Assembly: GCA_965221815.1 (NCBI GenBank) | Contig: OZ244915.1 | Span: 186,001 to 250,000 of the forward strand | Reading direction: 5' to 3' | DNA length: 64,000 nt | Source of the DNA: JAPOXR01 sp965221815 | Lineage (GTDB): Bacteria; Pseudomonadota; Alphaproteobacteria; Rhodobacterales; Rhodobacteraceae | In this document: positions 37,089 through 44,792 of the stretch, in pieces | Position numbering within the stretch: position 1 is the first letter of the stretch | Layout of the letters: each line of letters opens with the position of its first letter | Translations under genes and position numbers: made by a program | The notes under the pieces: generated by a model | Seen by the model: only the letters and a program-made list of their open reading frames with translations | The model's database searches: none | What the model was told of the DNA's origin: nothing

Positions 37089-37958
37089 ATGCAACGCCTG
37101 CGGGCACCACAAAAACATGTGAGATTGTTGTTCGTGCCGCAATCGCTGACATGGGGATTTACCACAGTGATTGAGAATGAAATTCTCATCCGCGTGACGA
37201 TTTTCCTGACGATATTTGCGGTGGTGGCGACACTGGAATCGTTGTGGCCGCGCCGCACCCGTCAACAACAGCGATCACGACGCTGGTTCACGAACGGGTC
37301 AATTGTGGTGATCGACTCAATCTGTCTGCGCTTGCTGGCATTGGCATTGCCCTTGCTGGCGATTGGTGCGGCGATTGATGCCGAACGGACCCAGACAGGG
37401 GTTTTTCATACTGTGAACTGGCCCGTTTGGCTGGAAATTCTTCTGGCGATGCTGGTGCTGGATTTCGTAATTTGGGCACAGCATCTGCTCACCCATAAGA
37501 TCCCTTTTCTGTGGCGCCTGCATCGGGTTCACCATGCTGATATTGATGTTGATGTGTCCACAGCGATACGCTTTCACCCGATTGAAATTGCGCTTTCGAT
37601 GCTGATCAAGATCGGCACGGTTTACCTTTTGGGTGCGCCGGCGTTGGCTGTCATTCTCTTTGAGATCATCCTCAACGGAACGGCATTGTTCAACCATGCC
37701 AATCTGCGGATTCCGCAGCGACTGGACGCTGTCCTGCGGGTTTTTCTGGTCACCCCCGACATGCACCGGGTTCACCATTCAACCAGGCGGGACGAGCATG
37801 ATTCAAACTATGGCTTTTCACTATCGCTTTGGGATCGTATCTTTGGCACCTATATCGCGCAACCCGCGATGGATCATGAAGACATGCAGACCGGGCTCGA
37901 GTGGCGTGATGAACGAACGTCACAACTGACCTGGTCGCTTCTTCTGCCCTTCAAATGA
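37089..37958 (+). CDS. Sterol desaturase/fatty acid hydroxylase superfamily protein
   Basis: Integral-membrane di-iron oxygenase. The four hydrophobic segments and histidine clusters of the family are present: H-L-L-T-H, H-R-V-H-H, then F-N-H-A-N and H-R-V-H-H-S. Family members hydroxylate or desaturate fatty acids, sterols or carotenoids using O2. The 289-codon frame starts at 37089, but GTG 37167, with GGGGA before it, is an equally good start and would remove a basic 26-residue leader. It follows the epimerase by 70 bp on the same strand. Substrate unknown. Confidence 0.82.
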   Translation: MQRLRAPQKHVRLLFVPQSLTWGFTTVIENEILIRVTIFLTIFAVVATLESLWPRRTRQQQRSRRWFTNGSIVVIDSICLRLLALALPLLAIGAAIDAERTQTGVFHTVNWPVWLEILLAMLVLDFVIWAQHLLTHKIPFLWRLHRVHHADIDVDVSTAIRFHPIEIALSMLIKIGTVYLLGAPALAVILFEIILNGTALFNHANLRIPQRLDAVLRVFLVTPDMHRVHHSTRRDEHDSNYGFSLSLWDRIFGTYIAQPAMDHEDMQTGLEWRDERTSQLTWSLLLPFK

Positions 37959-38029
37959 CCGAACAGGTAAGGCACAAACGTTTCATCTGAGGCCGAGAGA
38001 GACTCAGAGGATATGTCGTCTCGGACAGG

Positions 38030-39478
38030 TTACTCTTTTTCACCACGTGCATAGGCATCGTCATAACGCGTGATGTCGTCTTCGCCGAAATATGAACCCG
38101 TCTGAACTTCGATGAGCACAAGGGGTGATTTGGTGGGATTTTCCAGCCGATGTACTGAACCAAGGGGGATATACACGGATTGATTCTCATTCACCTGTTG
38201 CGTGGTGTCATCAATTGTCACTTTCGCCGTCCCCTCGACCACGACCCAATGCTCGGCACGATATCTGTGTGATTGTAGCGACAGAGTCCCGCCTGGATTG
38301 ACAACGATTTTCTTCACCTGGAAGCGTGTGCCAACAGCAAGACTTTCAAAATAGCCCCAAGGTCGGTGGTCCCGAGGAAACGCATCGGCTTGCGAGATGT
38401 CCGCATTTCTGAGGTGCTGCACCGCATTTTTGACATCCTGATCGTGTGATTTGTCAGCCACCAGAACGGCGTCCGGCATGGCGATGGCGATGACGTCGTT
38501 CAGTCCAATTCCAACGATGATTTGTGAGTCCGACTCGCTGCGCAGCAGCGTGTCTCTGCTGTCAATTGCAATAGCCTTTCCATGCGTGGATACGCCGTTG
38601 GCATCCGGGACGCTTTCCGCCCAGACAGCATTCCATCCGCCAAGGTCAGACCATTCGCCGGAGAAGGGAACAGCGTAGATATTGTCTGCCCTTTCCATCA
38701 CGGCATGGTCGATCGAGATACCTTCAATTTCTGCCCAGGGTCGAGATGCGATGCGGAGGAATCCAAGATCAGTTGAGGCCTGTTTCATGGCCTCAGCGAC
38801 TTTCGCTGACAAAAGCGGTACATGGGTTTGCATCGCATCGACAATGGTTTGGGAAGAGAACAGGAAGATGCCCGAATTCCACAAACATTGTTGATGCGCA
38901 ATCATTCGTGCAGCCAATTCGGCCTCTGGTTTCTCGACGAAACGGGCGACCGGAATGCAACCTTCCGCAGCGGGTTCAGATAGCGACAGATAGCCGTACC
39001 CGGTTTCCGGACGTGTCGGTGTGATGCCGAATGTGACGATGTCACCTTTGCGGGCATTGTTGACACCGACACCGACAGCTGACTGAAACGCCAGATTGTC
39101 GGGAATCACATGATCGGTCGGCGCAACCAACAGGAGTGAACCAGGGGCCAATCCGTGACAATGTAAAGCGGCGGCAAGTATCGCAGGAGCGGTATTACGA
39201 CCATCTGGCTCGATCAGGATTGCTCCGGGTTCAATACCGATCGCGGCCAGCTGTTCGGTGACGATAAAGCGAAAGGCAGAATTGGTAACGACGACAGGTG
39301 GGGCATACGGCTCTCCTGACAGGCGTTTCGCGCTCATCTGGAACAGTGAATCTTTGCTCATCAGCGGCGTGAACTGTTTCGGATATGACTGTCTTGAAAG
39401 CGGCCATAATCGGGTTCCCGAGCCACCGCAGATGAGCACGGGGGTGATCAATTCGTCATGTTCACTGTTATATTGCAT
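38030..39478 (-). CDS. Mannose-1-phosphate guanylyltransferase / mannose-6-phosphate isomerase
   Basis: Bifunctional type II PMI-GMP (ManC/AlgA/CpsB class) that makes mannose-6-phosphate and then GDP-mannose for polysaccharides. The N-terminal part has G-G-S-G-T-R-L-W-P-L-S-R-x-x-Y-P-K-Q-F, and V-A-P-T-D-H-V near residue 100; the middle V-E-K-P is typical. The C-terminal cupin has R-P-W-G-Y-F, L-S-L-Q-S-H-R-Y-R-A-E-H-W and V-Y-I-P. I start at ATG 39478, where the family N-terminus begins; open frame runs to 39529. No clear ribosome site at either. Convergent with the hydroxylase gene. Confidence 0.93.
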   Translation of the reverse strand: MQYNSEHDELITPVLICGGSGTRLWPLSRQSYPKQFTPLMSKDSLFQMSAKRLSGEPYAPPVVVTNSAFRFIVTEQLAAIGIEPGAILIEPDGRNTAPAILAAALHCHGLAPGSLLLVAPTDHVIPDNLAFQSAVGVGVNNARKGDIVTFGITPTRPETGYGYLSLSEPAAEGCIPVARFVEKPEAELAARMIAHQQCLWNSGIFLFSSQTIVDAMQTHVPLLSAKVAEAMKQASTDLGFLRIASRPWAEIEGISIDHAVMERADNIYAVPFSGEWSDLGGWNAVWAESVPDANGVSTHGKAIAIDSRDTLLRSESDSQIIVGIGLNDVIAIAMPDAVLVADKSHDQDVKNAVQHLRNADISQADAFPRDHRPWGYFESLAVGTRFQVKKIVVNPGGTLSLQSHRYRAEHWVVVEGTAKVTIDDTTQQVNENQSVYIPLGSVHRLENPTKSPLVLIEVQTGSYFGEDDITRYDDAYARGEKE

Positions 39479-39655
39479 AAAGGAATAACCACCCCGCCGC
39501 ATTGAGTCGGTAACTTCTGTTGTTCCCACTTATCATCTGCAGATGACGGCACCTTCAGAATAGCCGGCAGGGCAGCGTACGCTGATGAGCAAAGATAATT
39601 GTAACTGTCTTGGGGTCACTCCACAATGCGACTGACTGGTCGCATAAGGTCGGGA

Positions 39656-39781
39656 TCAACGGGCAATTATGCCGGCGATGGCCAGGATGAGGCGCAGGTT
39701 GCGGTGTGCCTGTTCTTTGGATAGGCGCTCAAATCCGGTGTCGTTTTCCGCCGTCATCGTTTTCATGCGTTCCTCCTGCGT
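39656..39781 (-). CDS. Short relative of the coiled-coil/membrane-helix family
   Basis: The frame Q-E-E-R-M-K-T-M-T-A-E-N-D-T-G-F-E-R-L-S ends in a hydrophobic stretch (L-I-L-A-I-A-G-I-I-A-R). It matches the 3848-4165 gene in its first part, but with the heptad region shortened. DNA 39747-39780 equals 3915-3948 at 33 of 34 bases, including AGGAGG and ATG (39766). Translation could start at that ATG to give only 36 residues. It overlaps the 3' end of the broken toxin frame, so it may be a third gene of the toxin-antitoxin unit or a degraded copy. Confidence 0.4.
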   Translation of the reverse strand, partial: TQEERMKTMTAENDTGFERLSKEQAHRNLRLILAIAGIIAR

Positions 39782-39783
39782 TT

Positions 39784-40067
39784 TCAGCTCCGCCGTGTTT
39801 CGCGATAGACACGGCGGCGATGACCAACGGAAATGACAAGGACGGTGCAGGTCTCGTCCCGGATTTCGCACAGGAGCCGGGTGTCTCCGACTCTGTAACG
39901 CCAGAATTGGCCCAGCGCAGATCCGGTCAAGGGTTTTCCACGCTGCCGGGGATCGTCAAGCGGTTCAAGACGGGTTCGCAGGTACGCCCTGATCCGGGGC
40001 GCGCTGGTGTTGCCCAGTCTCCTGATGTCATTTGCCGCCTCTCCGTGACCTCAATTCTCCAAGTCAA
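39784..40067 (-). pseudogene. RelE/ParE-type toxin, frameshifted
   Basis: Two minus frames together read as a RelE-superfamily toxin. The TTG at 40067 begins T-W-R-I-E-V-T-E-R in one frame, overlapping the antitoxin stop. After a one-base shift near 40030 the rest runs A-N-D-I-R-R-L-G-N, R-A-Y-L-R-T, G-Q-F-W-R-Y-R-V-G-D-T-R-L-L-C-E-I, then V-G-H-R-R-R-V-Y. These are the RelE core and its C-terminal R-x-x-V-Y tail. A functional toxin cannot be made without frameshifting. The antitoxin upstream is intact. Confidence 0.75.
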
Positions 40068-40281
40068 GGACCGCGTCCAGCTCGTCGAGGGACAGAGTGC
40101 GCCCGCCACTCTGGCGATGCGCGATCAATGCCGCCTCGGCGTCGCGGAGATCCTCAATGGCCTCGAGATGGTCCTTAATCGCCTGCCGGATGTGGAGCGC
40201 CGCGGACCGCCCGGTCCGCGGCGAGAGAGCCTCCAGACGGGAATGGGTTTCATCTGAAAGATTGACGATTGTTTGCTGCAT
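40051..40281 (-). CDS. RelB-type ribbon-helix-helix antitoxin
   Basis: A 76-residue antitoxin. The first 45 residues form a ribbon-helix-helix DNA-binding motif (T-I-V-N-L-S-D-E-T-H-S-R-L-E-A-L, then R-Q-A-I-K-D-H-L). The C-terminal half (E-D-L-R-D-A-E-A-A-L, then S-L-D-E-L-D-A-V-L) would neutralise the RelE partner. It overlaps the broken toxin frame by 17 bases. Such antitoxins usually autorepress, but I cannot identify the operator. With no active toxin it may be decaying or serve as a solo anti-toxin. Confidence 0.8.
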   Translation of the reverse strand: MQQTIVNLSDETHSRLEALSPRTGRSAALHIRQAIKDHLEAIEDLRDAEAALIAHRQSGGRTLSLDELDAVLDLEN

Positions 40282-40439
40282 GGGTCACCTCATGATCCAG
40301 TCGGGTCTTGATGCATAGGCACAGGATACGGATCGCGGGCAGAGATGGCAAGGACAGACCCTCAATCGGGAGTGATTCCCATATGGCGGGGTTTGGACCA
40401 CGGTTGATTCCTGATCGGTTGCGTCCGGCGAATCAGGCG

Positions 40440-40760
40440 ACCCTGACGAGGGGCGTGCGATTGTCGTTGGCCGAGAGATGGGCATGGGCGTGTCGCCGTC
40501 TGTGGGTTCGTGGGGCCCAGACGTTGTCAAAGCATCCTGATGTGAGCCGTGCACGGAAGGTGAGAACACCCTGGCCGCCCGCACGTCCTCAGCGCTGGCC
40601 GCTTCTCTTGAGCCGGGGACAGACGATCATTGTGTTTGCCGCCTCGACAGCGCCGCTGCCCATGGGGCACCCGCATCGCGGGCCTCCCGATAACGCATCC
40701 GCTGGCGGTGGCTGCGGACAGACCCAATGGCGGTGCTGTCTGTTGAATGCACAACCTGCA
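40440..40760 (-). pseudogene. Transposase C-terminal remnant
   Basis: The minus strand shows P-M-G-S-G-A-V-E-A-A-N-T-M-I-V and R-L-K-R-S-G-Q-R, the C-terminal block of ISKra4-like transposases, then G-G-Q-G-V-L-T-F-R-A-R-L after a frame change. Upstream residues R-Q-R-M-R-Y-R-E-A-R-D-A-G lie in another frame. At least two frameshifts and no N-terminus remain. It differs from the intact IS at 10696-12430. Confidence 0.6.
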
Positions 40761-40829
40761 CCATAAGCAGCCGAAACCATGACCAAATATCTATCAAAGA
40801 AAATGTGAAGGCGGCCAAAAAACCGCTTG

Positions 40830-40845
40830 ACGAAACCGGTTTCGT
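40830..40845. promoter_or_regulatory. LacI-family operator palindrome
   Basis: ACGAAACCGGTTTCGT is a perfect 16-bp palindrome 20 bp before the start of the LacI-family regulator gene. LacI-family operators typically have a central CG between such half-sites. It probably mediates autoregulation of the whole sugar operon. Confidence 0.75.
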
Positions 40846-40865
40846 AAATTAATGGATCGTCCATT

Positions 40866-42026
40866 ATGGGGGAAATCAACCACGCGCAACAGGGGTTTGC
40901 GCCCGCTTATTCCGGGAAAGTCACGATTTCCGATCTTGCCGAATCGTTGGAATTGCCGAAGGGCACGGTGTCAAAAGCACTGAATGGTTACGGCGATATC
41001 TCGGAACTGACGAAGGCTCGGGTGACGGAGGCGGCCGACAAGCTCGGCTATCGCCCGCTCGGTCATGCGCAGGCGATTCGCACAGGTCGTATCAAATCTG
41101 TAGGTCTCGTGCTGCAGACGGATGAGCATGATGGTTACGGCATATTCCTTCGTGATTTCCTGGCTGGCATTTCGCAACATTCCTCAGCAGAGGGCTGGAC
41201 ATTGACCGTGGCGAGCGCGGGTTCGCAGGAAGAATTCGAGGAGGTGGCATCCCGCCTGGTCGAGCAGCGGAAAGTTGACGGCTTTATCCTGCCCCGTCCA
41301 CGGGTCAATGACCCCCGCTACTTGTTTCTGAAGACGATGGGCATCCCGTCGGTATTGTTCGGCCGTATTGACCCGGATGCAAAATCAGATGACCCGATGG
41401 CAGCATGGTATGACATTGATGGTGAATCCCTCTTTGCCAGTGCCGTTCGCCGGATGTGGGATTTCGGACATCTTCGGATTGGCTTTGTGGGTGCCCCTGA
41501 CTGCTACACTTTTGCGCATTTCCGCAAGGCGGGTTACCTTCAGGGTCTGGCTGAGGTCGGACTGCCCTTCGATGATGATCTGGTCGTTGCTGATGCCCGG
41601 ACGCGGGAAGATGGAGCGCAGGCTGCCCATCGGCTGCTCAGCTTGTCTGAACCCCCCACTGCGATCATCTATTCGACAGACGAAGCGGCTCTGGGTGTCT
41701 ATCAGGTCGCAACAGATTTTGGCTTGAGACTGGGGCAAGACCTGTCTCTGAGTGCCTATGACGGCACCATTCTGGGTCAGCATATGCATCCGCCCCTGAC
41801 AAGCTTTAGAGTGGATATGTGCGAAGCTGGCGCACAGCTTTCGTCAATCCTGGTCGGCCTCACTGAGGGTGAGACGCCAGACAATCTGCGGAAAATCGCC
41901 GCAGCAGAATTGGTTGAGGGCAGAACGGACGGTCCGCCGAGTTTGACATCACAGGATCTTGCCGCGCATATCAGCCTTCATACCGATCAACTCAACATCA
42001 TCAGCCAACCAATAGGAGAAATATGA
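40866..42026 (+). CDS. LacI-family transcriptional regulator
   Basis: Repressor with sugar sensing. Residues 17-70 form the helix-turn-helix and hinge: V-T-I-S-D-L-A-E-S-L-E-L-P-K-G-T-V-S-K-A-L-N-G, then K-L-G-Y-R-P. The remaining 310 residues form the periplasmic-binding-like effector domain (R-I-K-S-V-G-L-V-L-Q near 75, G-F-I-L-P-R-P near 138). Length 386 is slightly above typical. The gene starts the operon under the palindrome 40830-40845 and overlaps the binding-protein gene by 4 bp, so it is probably cotranscribed and autoregulated. Ligand is inferred to be the imported glycoside. Confidence 0.92.
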   Translation: MGEINHAQQGFAPAYSGKVTISDLAESLELPKGTVSKALNGYGDISELTKARVTEAADKLGYRPLGHAQAIRTGRIKSVGLVLQTDEHDGYGIFLRDFLAGISQHSSAEGWTLTVASAGSQEEFEEVASRLVEQRKVDGFILPRPRVNDPRYLFLKTMGIPSVLFGRIDPDAKSDDPMAAWYDIDGESLFASAVRRMWDFGHLRIGFVGAPDCYTFAHFRKAGYLQGLAEVGLPFDDDLVVADARTREDGAQAAHRLLSLSEPPTAIIYSTDEAALGVYQVATDFGLRLGQDLSLSAYDGTILGQHMHPPLTSFRVDMCEAGAQLSSILVGLTEGETPDNLRKIAAAELVEGRTDGPPSLTSQDLAAHISLHTDQLNIISQPIGEI

Positions 42027-43366
42027 TGAAATTTCAGAAACTGTTGTTCGCCGCAGTTGCCGCCGCAGGCCTTCCTGCGCTCGCATCTGCCGATGGTTTG
42101 CGCTTCTGGACAACTGAAGAACAGCCGGAGCGCCTCGCCAAGCAGCAGGAGATCGCCGCGCAATTCGAAGCATCAACCGGTGTTTCAGTGGAAGTCATCC
42201 CCATCACCGAAAGTGATCTCGGAACGCGGGCAACGGCGGCATTTGCCGCAGGCGACCTTCCGGATGTGATCTATCACACGCTGCAGTATGCATTGCCATG
42301 GGCTGAAGATGGTCTTCTTGATACCGTCGCTGCGACTGATGTGATCGACGAACTGGGCGTTGGCACATTTGCATCGGGGGCCTTGTCTATGGCTGCCGTT
42401 GATGATGGCTGGGCTTCGGTACCGGTTGACGGGTGGACACAAATGGTTGTTTATCGTGCCGATAAATTTGCCGAAATGGGACTGGAGCCGCCCAGCACCT
42501 ACGCCAATGTCCTGGCGGCCATTGAAGCATTGCATAATCCGCCAGAAATGTACGGATTTGTTGCGGCGACCAAGGTCGACGAGAATTTCATGAGCCAGGT
42601 ACTTGAACATGTGTTTCTTGCCAACGGCGTTTCGCCAGTGGACGAAAACGGCATCGCGCCGCTTGATGAAGCCGCCACCACTGAGGTGTTGGAATTCTAC
42701 AAGGCGATTGCTGATGCTTCGCCGCCGGGTGAGTTGTTCTGGAAACAGTCACGGGAACTCTATTTCGCTGGCCAGGCTGCGATGATTATCTGGTCACCCT
42801 TTATTCTTGATGAATTGGCAGGCCTTCGCGACTCGGCACCGCCAACGATCAATGATGATCCGACATCGCGTGACCTGGCAGCAATGACCGGTGTCATCAC
42901 CAATTTCGCGGGCCCGTCCAACCCGGACGGCGCGGCATGGGCTGATCTTCGTTACTTCGGTATCACCTCTGATGCTGACACTGACGCGGCCATCGATTTT
43001 GTCCTTTTCTCGATGGATGAAGGTTATCTGCAGACCCTGTCGATTGCCCCGGAAGGCAAGTTTCCTGTGCGCAAGGGAACCACTGGTGAACCCAACAAGT
43101 TTGCCGATGGCTGGTCGATGCTCCCGGTTGGTGTTGACCGCAAAGCTCCTCTCAGTGATCTGTATCCACAGGAAATGATTGACGAGATCGTGTCGGGCCT
43201 TGATGTCGGGCAACGTTGGGGTGTGCGCGAAGGTCAGCTGGGACTCGCTTCCAAGATCAATAACAGCCAGGTGATCAATCGTGTCGTTCGCCAGTTTATT
43301 GATGGTGAAGTCAGCGCATCTGAGGCGGTTGCCGCGATGAATGCTGAAATCGCTGCCATTCAGTAA
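42023..43366 (+). CDS. Sugar ABC transporter substrate-binding protein
   Basis: Periplasmic solute-binding protein of the carbohydrate (CUT1/MalE-like) class, 447 residues. It has a signal peptide (residues 1-23, A-L-A-S-A-D) and the typical N-terminal R-F-W-T-T-E-E-Q, with D-L-P-D-V-I-Y-H-T near 82. AGGAGAA lies ahead of tandem ATGs at 42023 and 42026. It resembles Agl/Thu alpha-glucoside receptors in operon layout. A hairpin between this gene and the permease may raise its relative mRNA level. Ligand is inferred from the GH63 gene to be glucosylglycerate or mannosylglycerate; sugars such as alpha-glucosides are alternatives. Confidence 0.9.
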   Translation: MMKFQKLLFAAVAAAGLPALASADGLRFWTTEEQPERLAKQQEIAAQFEASTGVSVEVIPITESDLGTRATAAFAAGDLPDVIYHTLQYALPWAEDGLLDTVAATDVIDELGVGTFASGALSMAAVDDGWASVPVDGWTQMVVYRADKFAEMGLEPPSTYANVLAAIEALHNPPEMYGFVAATKVDENFMSQVLEHVFLANGVSPVDENGIAPLDEAATTEVLEFYKAIADASPPGELFWKQSRELYFAGQAAMIIWSPFILDELAGLRDSAPPTINDDPTSRDLAAMTGVITNFAGPSNPDGAAWADLRYFGITSDADTDAAIDFVLFSMDEGYLQTLSIAPEGKFPVRKGTTGEPNKFADGWSMLPVGVDRKAPLSDLYPQEMIDEIVSGLDVGQRWGVREGQLGLASKINNSQVINRVVRQFIDGEVSASEAVAAMNAEIAAIQ

Positions 43367-43383
43367 CGCGTGTTTTTCCTCCC

Positions 43384-43420
43384 GGTCGGCCATGCAGATT
43401 TTGTCGCTGTGTGGCCGACC
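43384..43420 (+). other. Intercistronic hairpin after the binding-protein gene
   Basis: GGTCGGCCA (43384-43392) pairs perfectly with TGGCCGACC (43412-43420) across a 19-base loop. There is no T run. Such hairpins after binding-protein genes often protect the upstream mRNA or attenuate readthrough. Confidence 0.55.
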
Positions 43421-43547
43421 AAATCAAATCGCTTTCCGGGAGCAGTTTGTCGTTTGAGATATGAATAATTGTGGTGCATTTTTCGATTCGAGTTGCTTGT
43501 GATAACACGGAAAAGATCTTTTGATCTGTTGATAAACAGCGAGAGCC

Positions 43548-44792
43548 ATGAATATGACCATGTCCGCCCAACCACCGACTGACACGGGAGCGCTAGCGAA
43601 ACGCGAGGCGCGATTGGCCTGGGGAATGCTCCTGCCGACCATTACAGCGGTTTCTCTGGTCGTCGCTTTGCCACTTCTGGCCATTTTCTGGATTTCCTTC
43701 AAACCGGTTTCTCTCGCCGATCTGCGGGCACCTGAAATGGTGGTGCGCGAGTCGCTCCGCCTCAGGAATGATACCGCAACACTCGATTACCGGGTCAATA
43801 ATTCCAGTCGGGATTCGGTCATATCCGGTGCTGCTTTCACCGACACGGTTCCGGATTCGGTTTCCATAACAGGGGAGTTACCCGAATTTTGTCGTTTGGA
43901 TGCACAACTGCTCAGTTGCGATTTCGGGGATCTCTCAGGTGGTTTTCGTGAGCGATACCGTATCGATGTCGAGGTGAGTGGTGACCCGGAGGCGGCCAAA
44001 ACGGCAGTTGAGGCTTCCGTGCCTGTGATCGTCGGGGATGCGGACTTCGTGCTGACGAATCTTGAATTCTCTCTGGAAAACTTCGTCCGAGTCTTTAATG
44101 CATCGGACTTTTGGGAAGTTCTCTGGGCGACAAGCTTTTACACGGTTTTTGGCACCATCGGTGCGCTCGTCGCCGGGTTGTTCGCTGCCATGTTGTTGGA
44201 CAAGAGTTTCCGTGGGCAGGGATTGCTGCGCGGATTATTTCTGTTTCCTTATGTGGCACCGGTGATCGCCGTCGCTTTTACCTGGGTCACTTTGCTCGAT
44301 CCGTTCAGCGGGTCAGCCAATGCTTTGCTGGTCCAGATGGGCGTCGTGGATCAACCGATCAATTTCTTTGGCGAACGTCCTCAGGCACTGATTATGGTGA
44401 CAGTCTTCGAAATCTGGCGCTATTTCCCACTGTCTTTCCTCTTTATTCTGGCCCGGATGCAGTCGATTGATAGCGACATGTATGAGGCTGCGGATATGGA
44501 CGGCGCCAGCCCGTTTCAGAAATTCTGGTTTTTGAGTCTGCCGCAGCTACTGGGTATCCTCAGTGTCCTGTTCCTGCTGCGCTTTATTTGGACCTTCAAC
44601 AAGTTTGATGACATTTTTCTGCTGACAGGAGGCAATGCGGGCACACGCACCTTGACGGTCAGTGTCTATGAACAGGCATTCGCCGTGTCGAATATCGGTG
44701 CAGGGGCTGCAGTTGCTGTCGTCATTTTCTTCTGCCTCCTCATATTTTCCTGGTTCTTCTTCAGGTTCATAAGCCAAGAGGAGGGTTTGTAA
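43548..44792 (+). CDS. Sugar ABC transporter permease with DUF11-like periplasmic domain
   Basis: MalF/AglF-type inner-membrane permease, 414 residues. TM1 spans about residues 26-50. Residues 66-165 form a periplasmic insert that resembles a DUF11 immunoglobulin-like repeat: L-D-Y-R-V-N-N-S-S, F-T-D-T-V-P-D-S-V, two Cys in E-F-C and L-L-S-C-D-F-G-D-L, then R-E-R-Y-R-I-D-V-E-V. A further five or so helices follow. The EAA loop is Y-E-A-A-D-M-D-G-A-S-P-F. MalF of E. coli has a different P2 domain. The stop overlaps the next permease start by 1 bp. Not a usual Agl architecture. Confidence 0.9.
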   Translation: MNMTMSAQPPTDTGALAKREARLAWGMLLPTITAVSLVVALPLLAIFWISFKPVSLADLRAPEMVVRESLRLRNDTATLDYRVNNSSRDSVISGAAFTDTVPDSVSITGELPEFCRLDAQLLSCDFGDLSGGFRERYRIDVEVSGDPEAAKTAVEASVPVIVGDADFVLTNLEFSLENFVRVFNASDFWEVLWATSFYTVFGTIGALVAGLFAAMLLDKSFRGQGLLRGLFLFPYVAPVIAVAFTWVTLLDPFSGSANALLVQMGVVDQPINFFGERPQALIMVTVFEIWRYFPLSFLFILARMQSIDSDMYEAADMDGASPFQKFWFLSLPQLLGILSVLFLLRFIWTFNKFDDIFLLTGGNAGTRTLTVSVYEQAFAVSNIGAGAAVAVVIFFCLLIFSWFFFRFISQEEGL

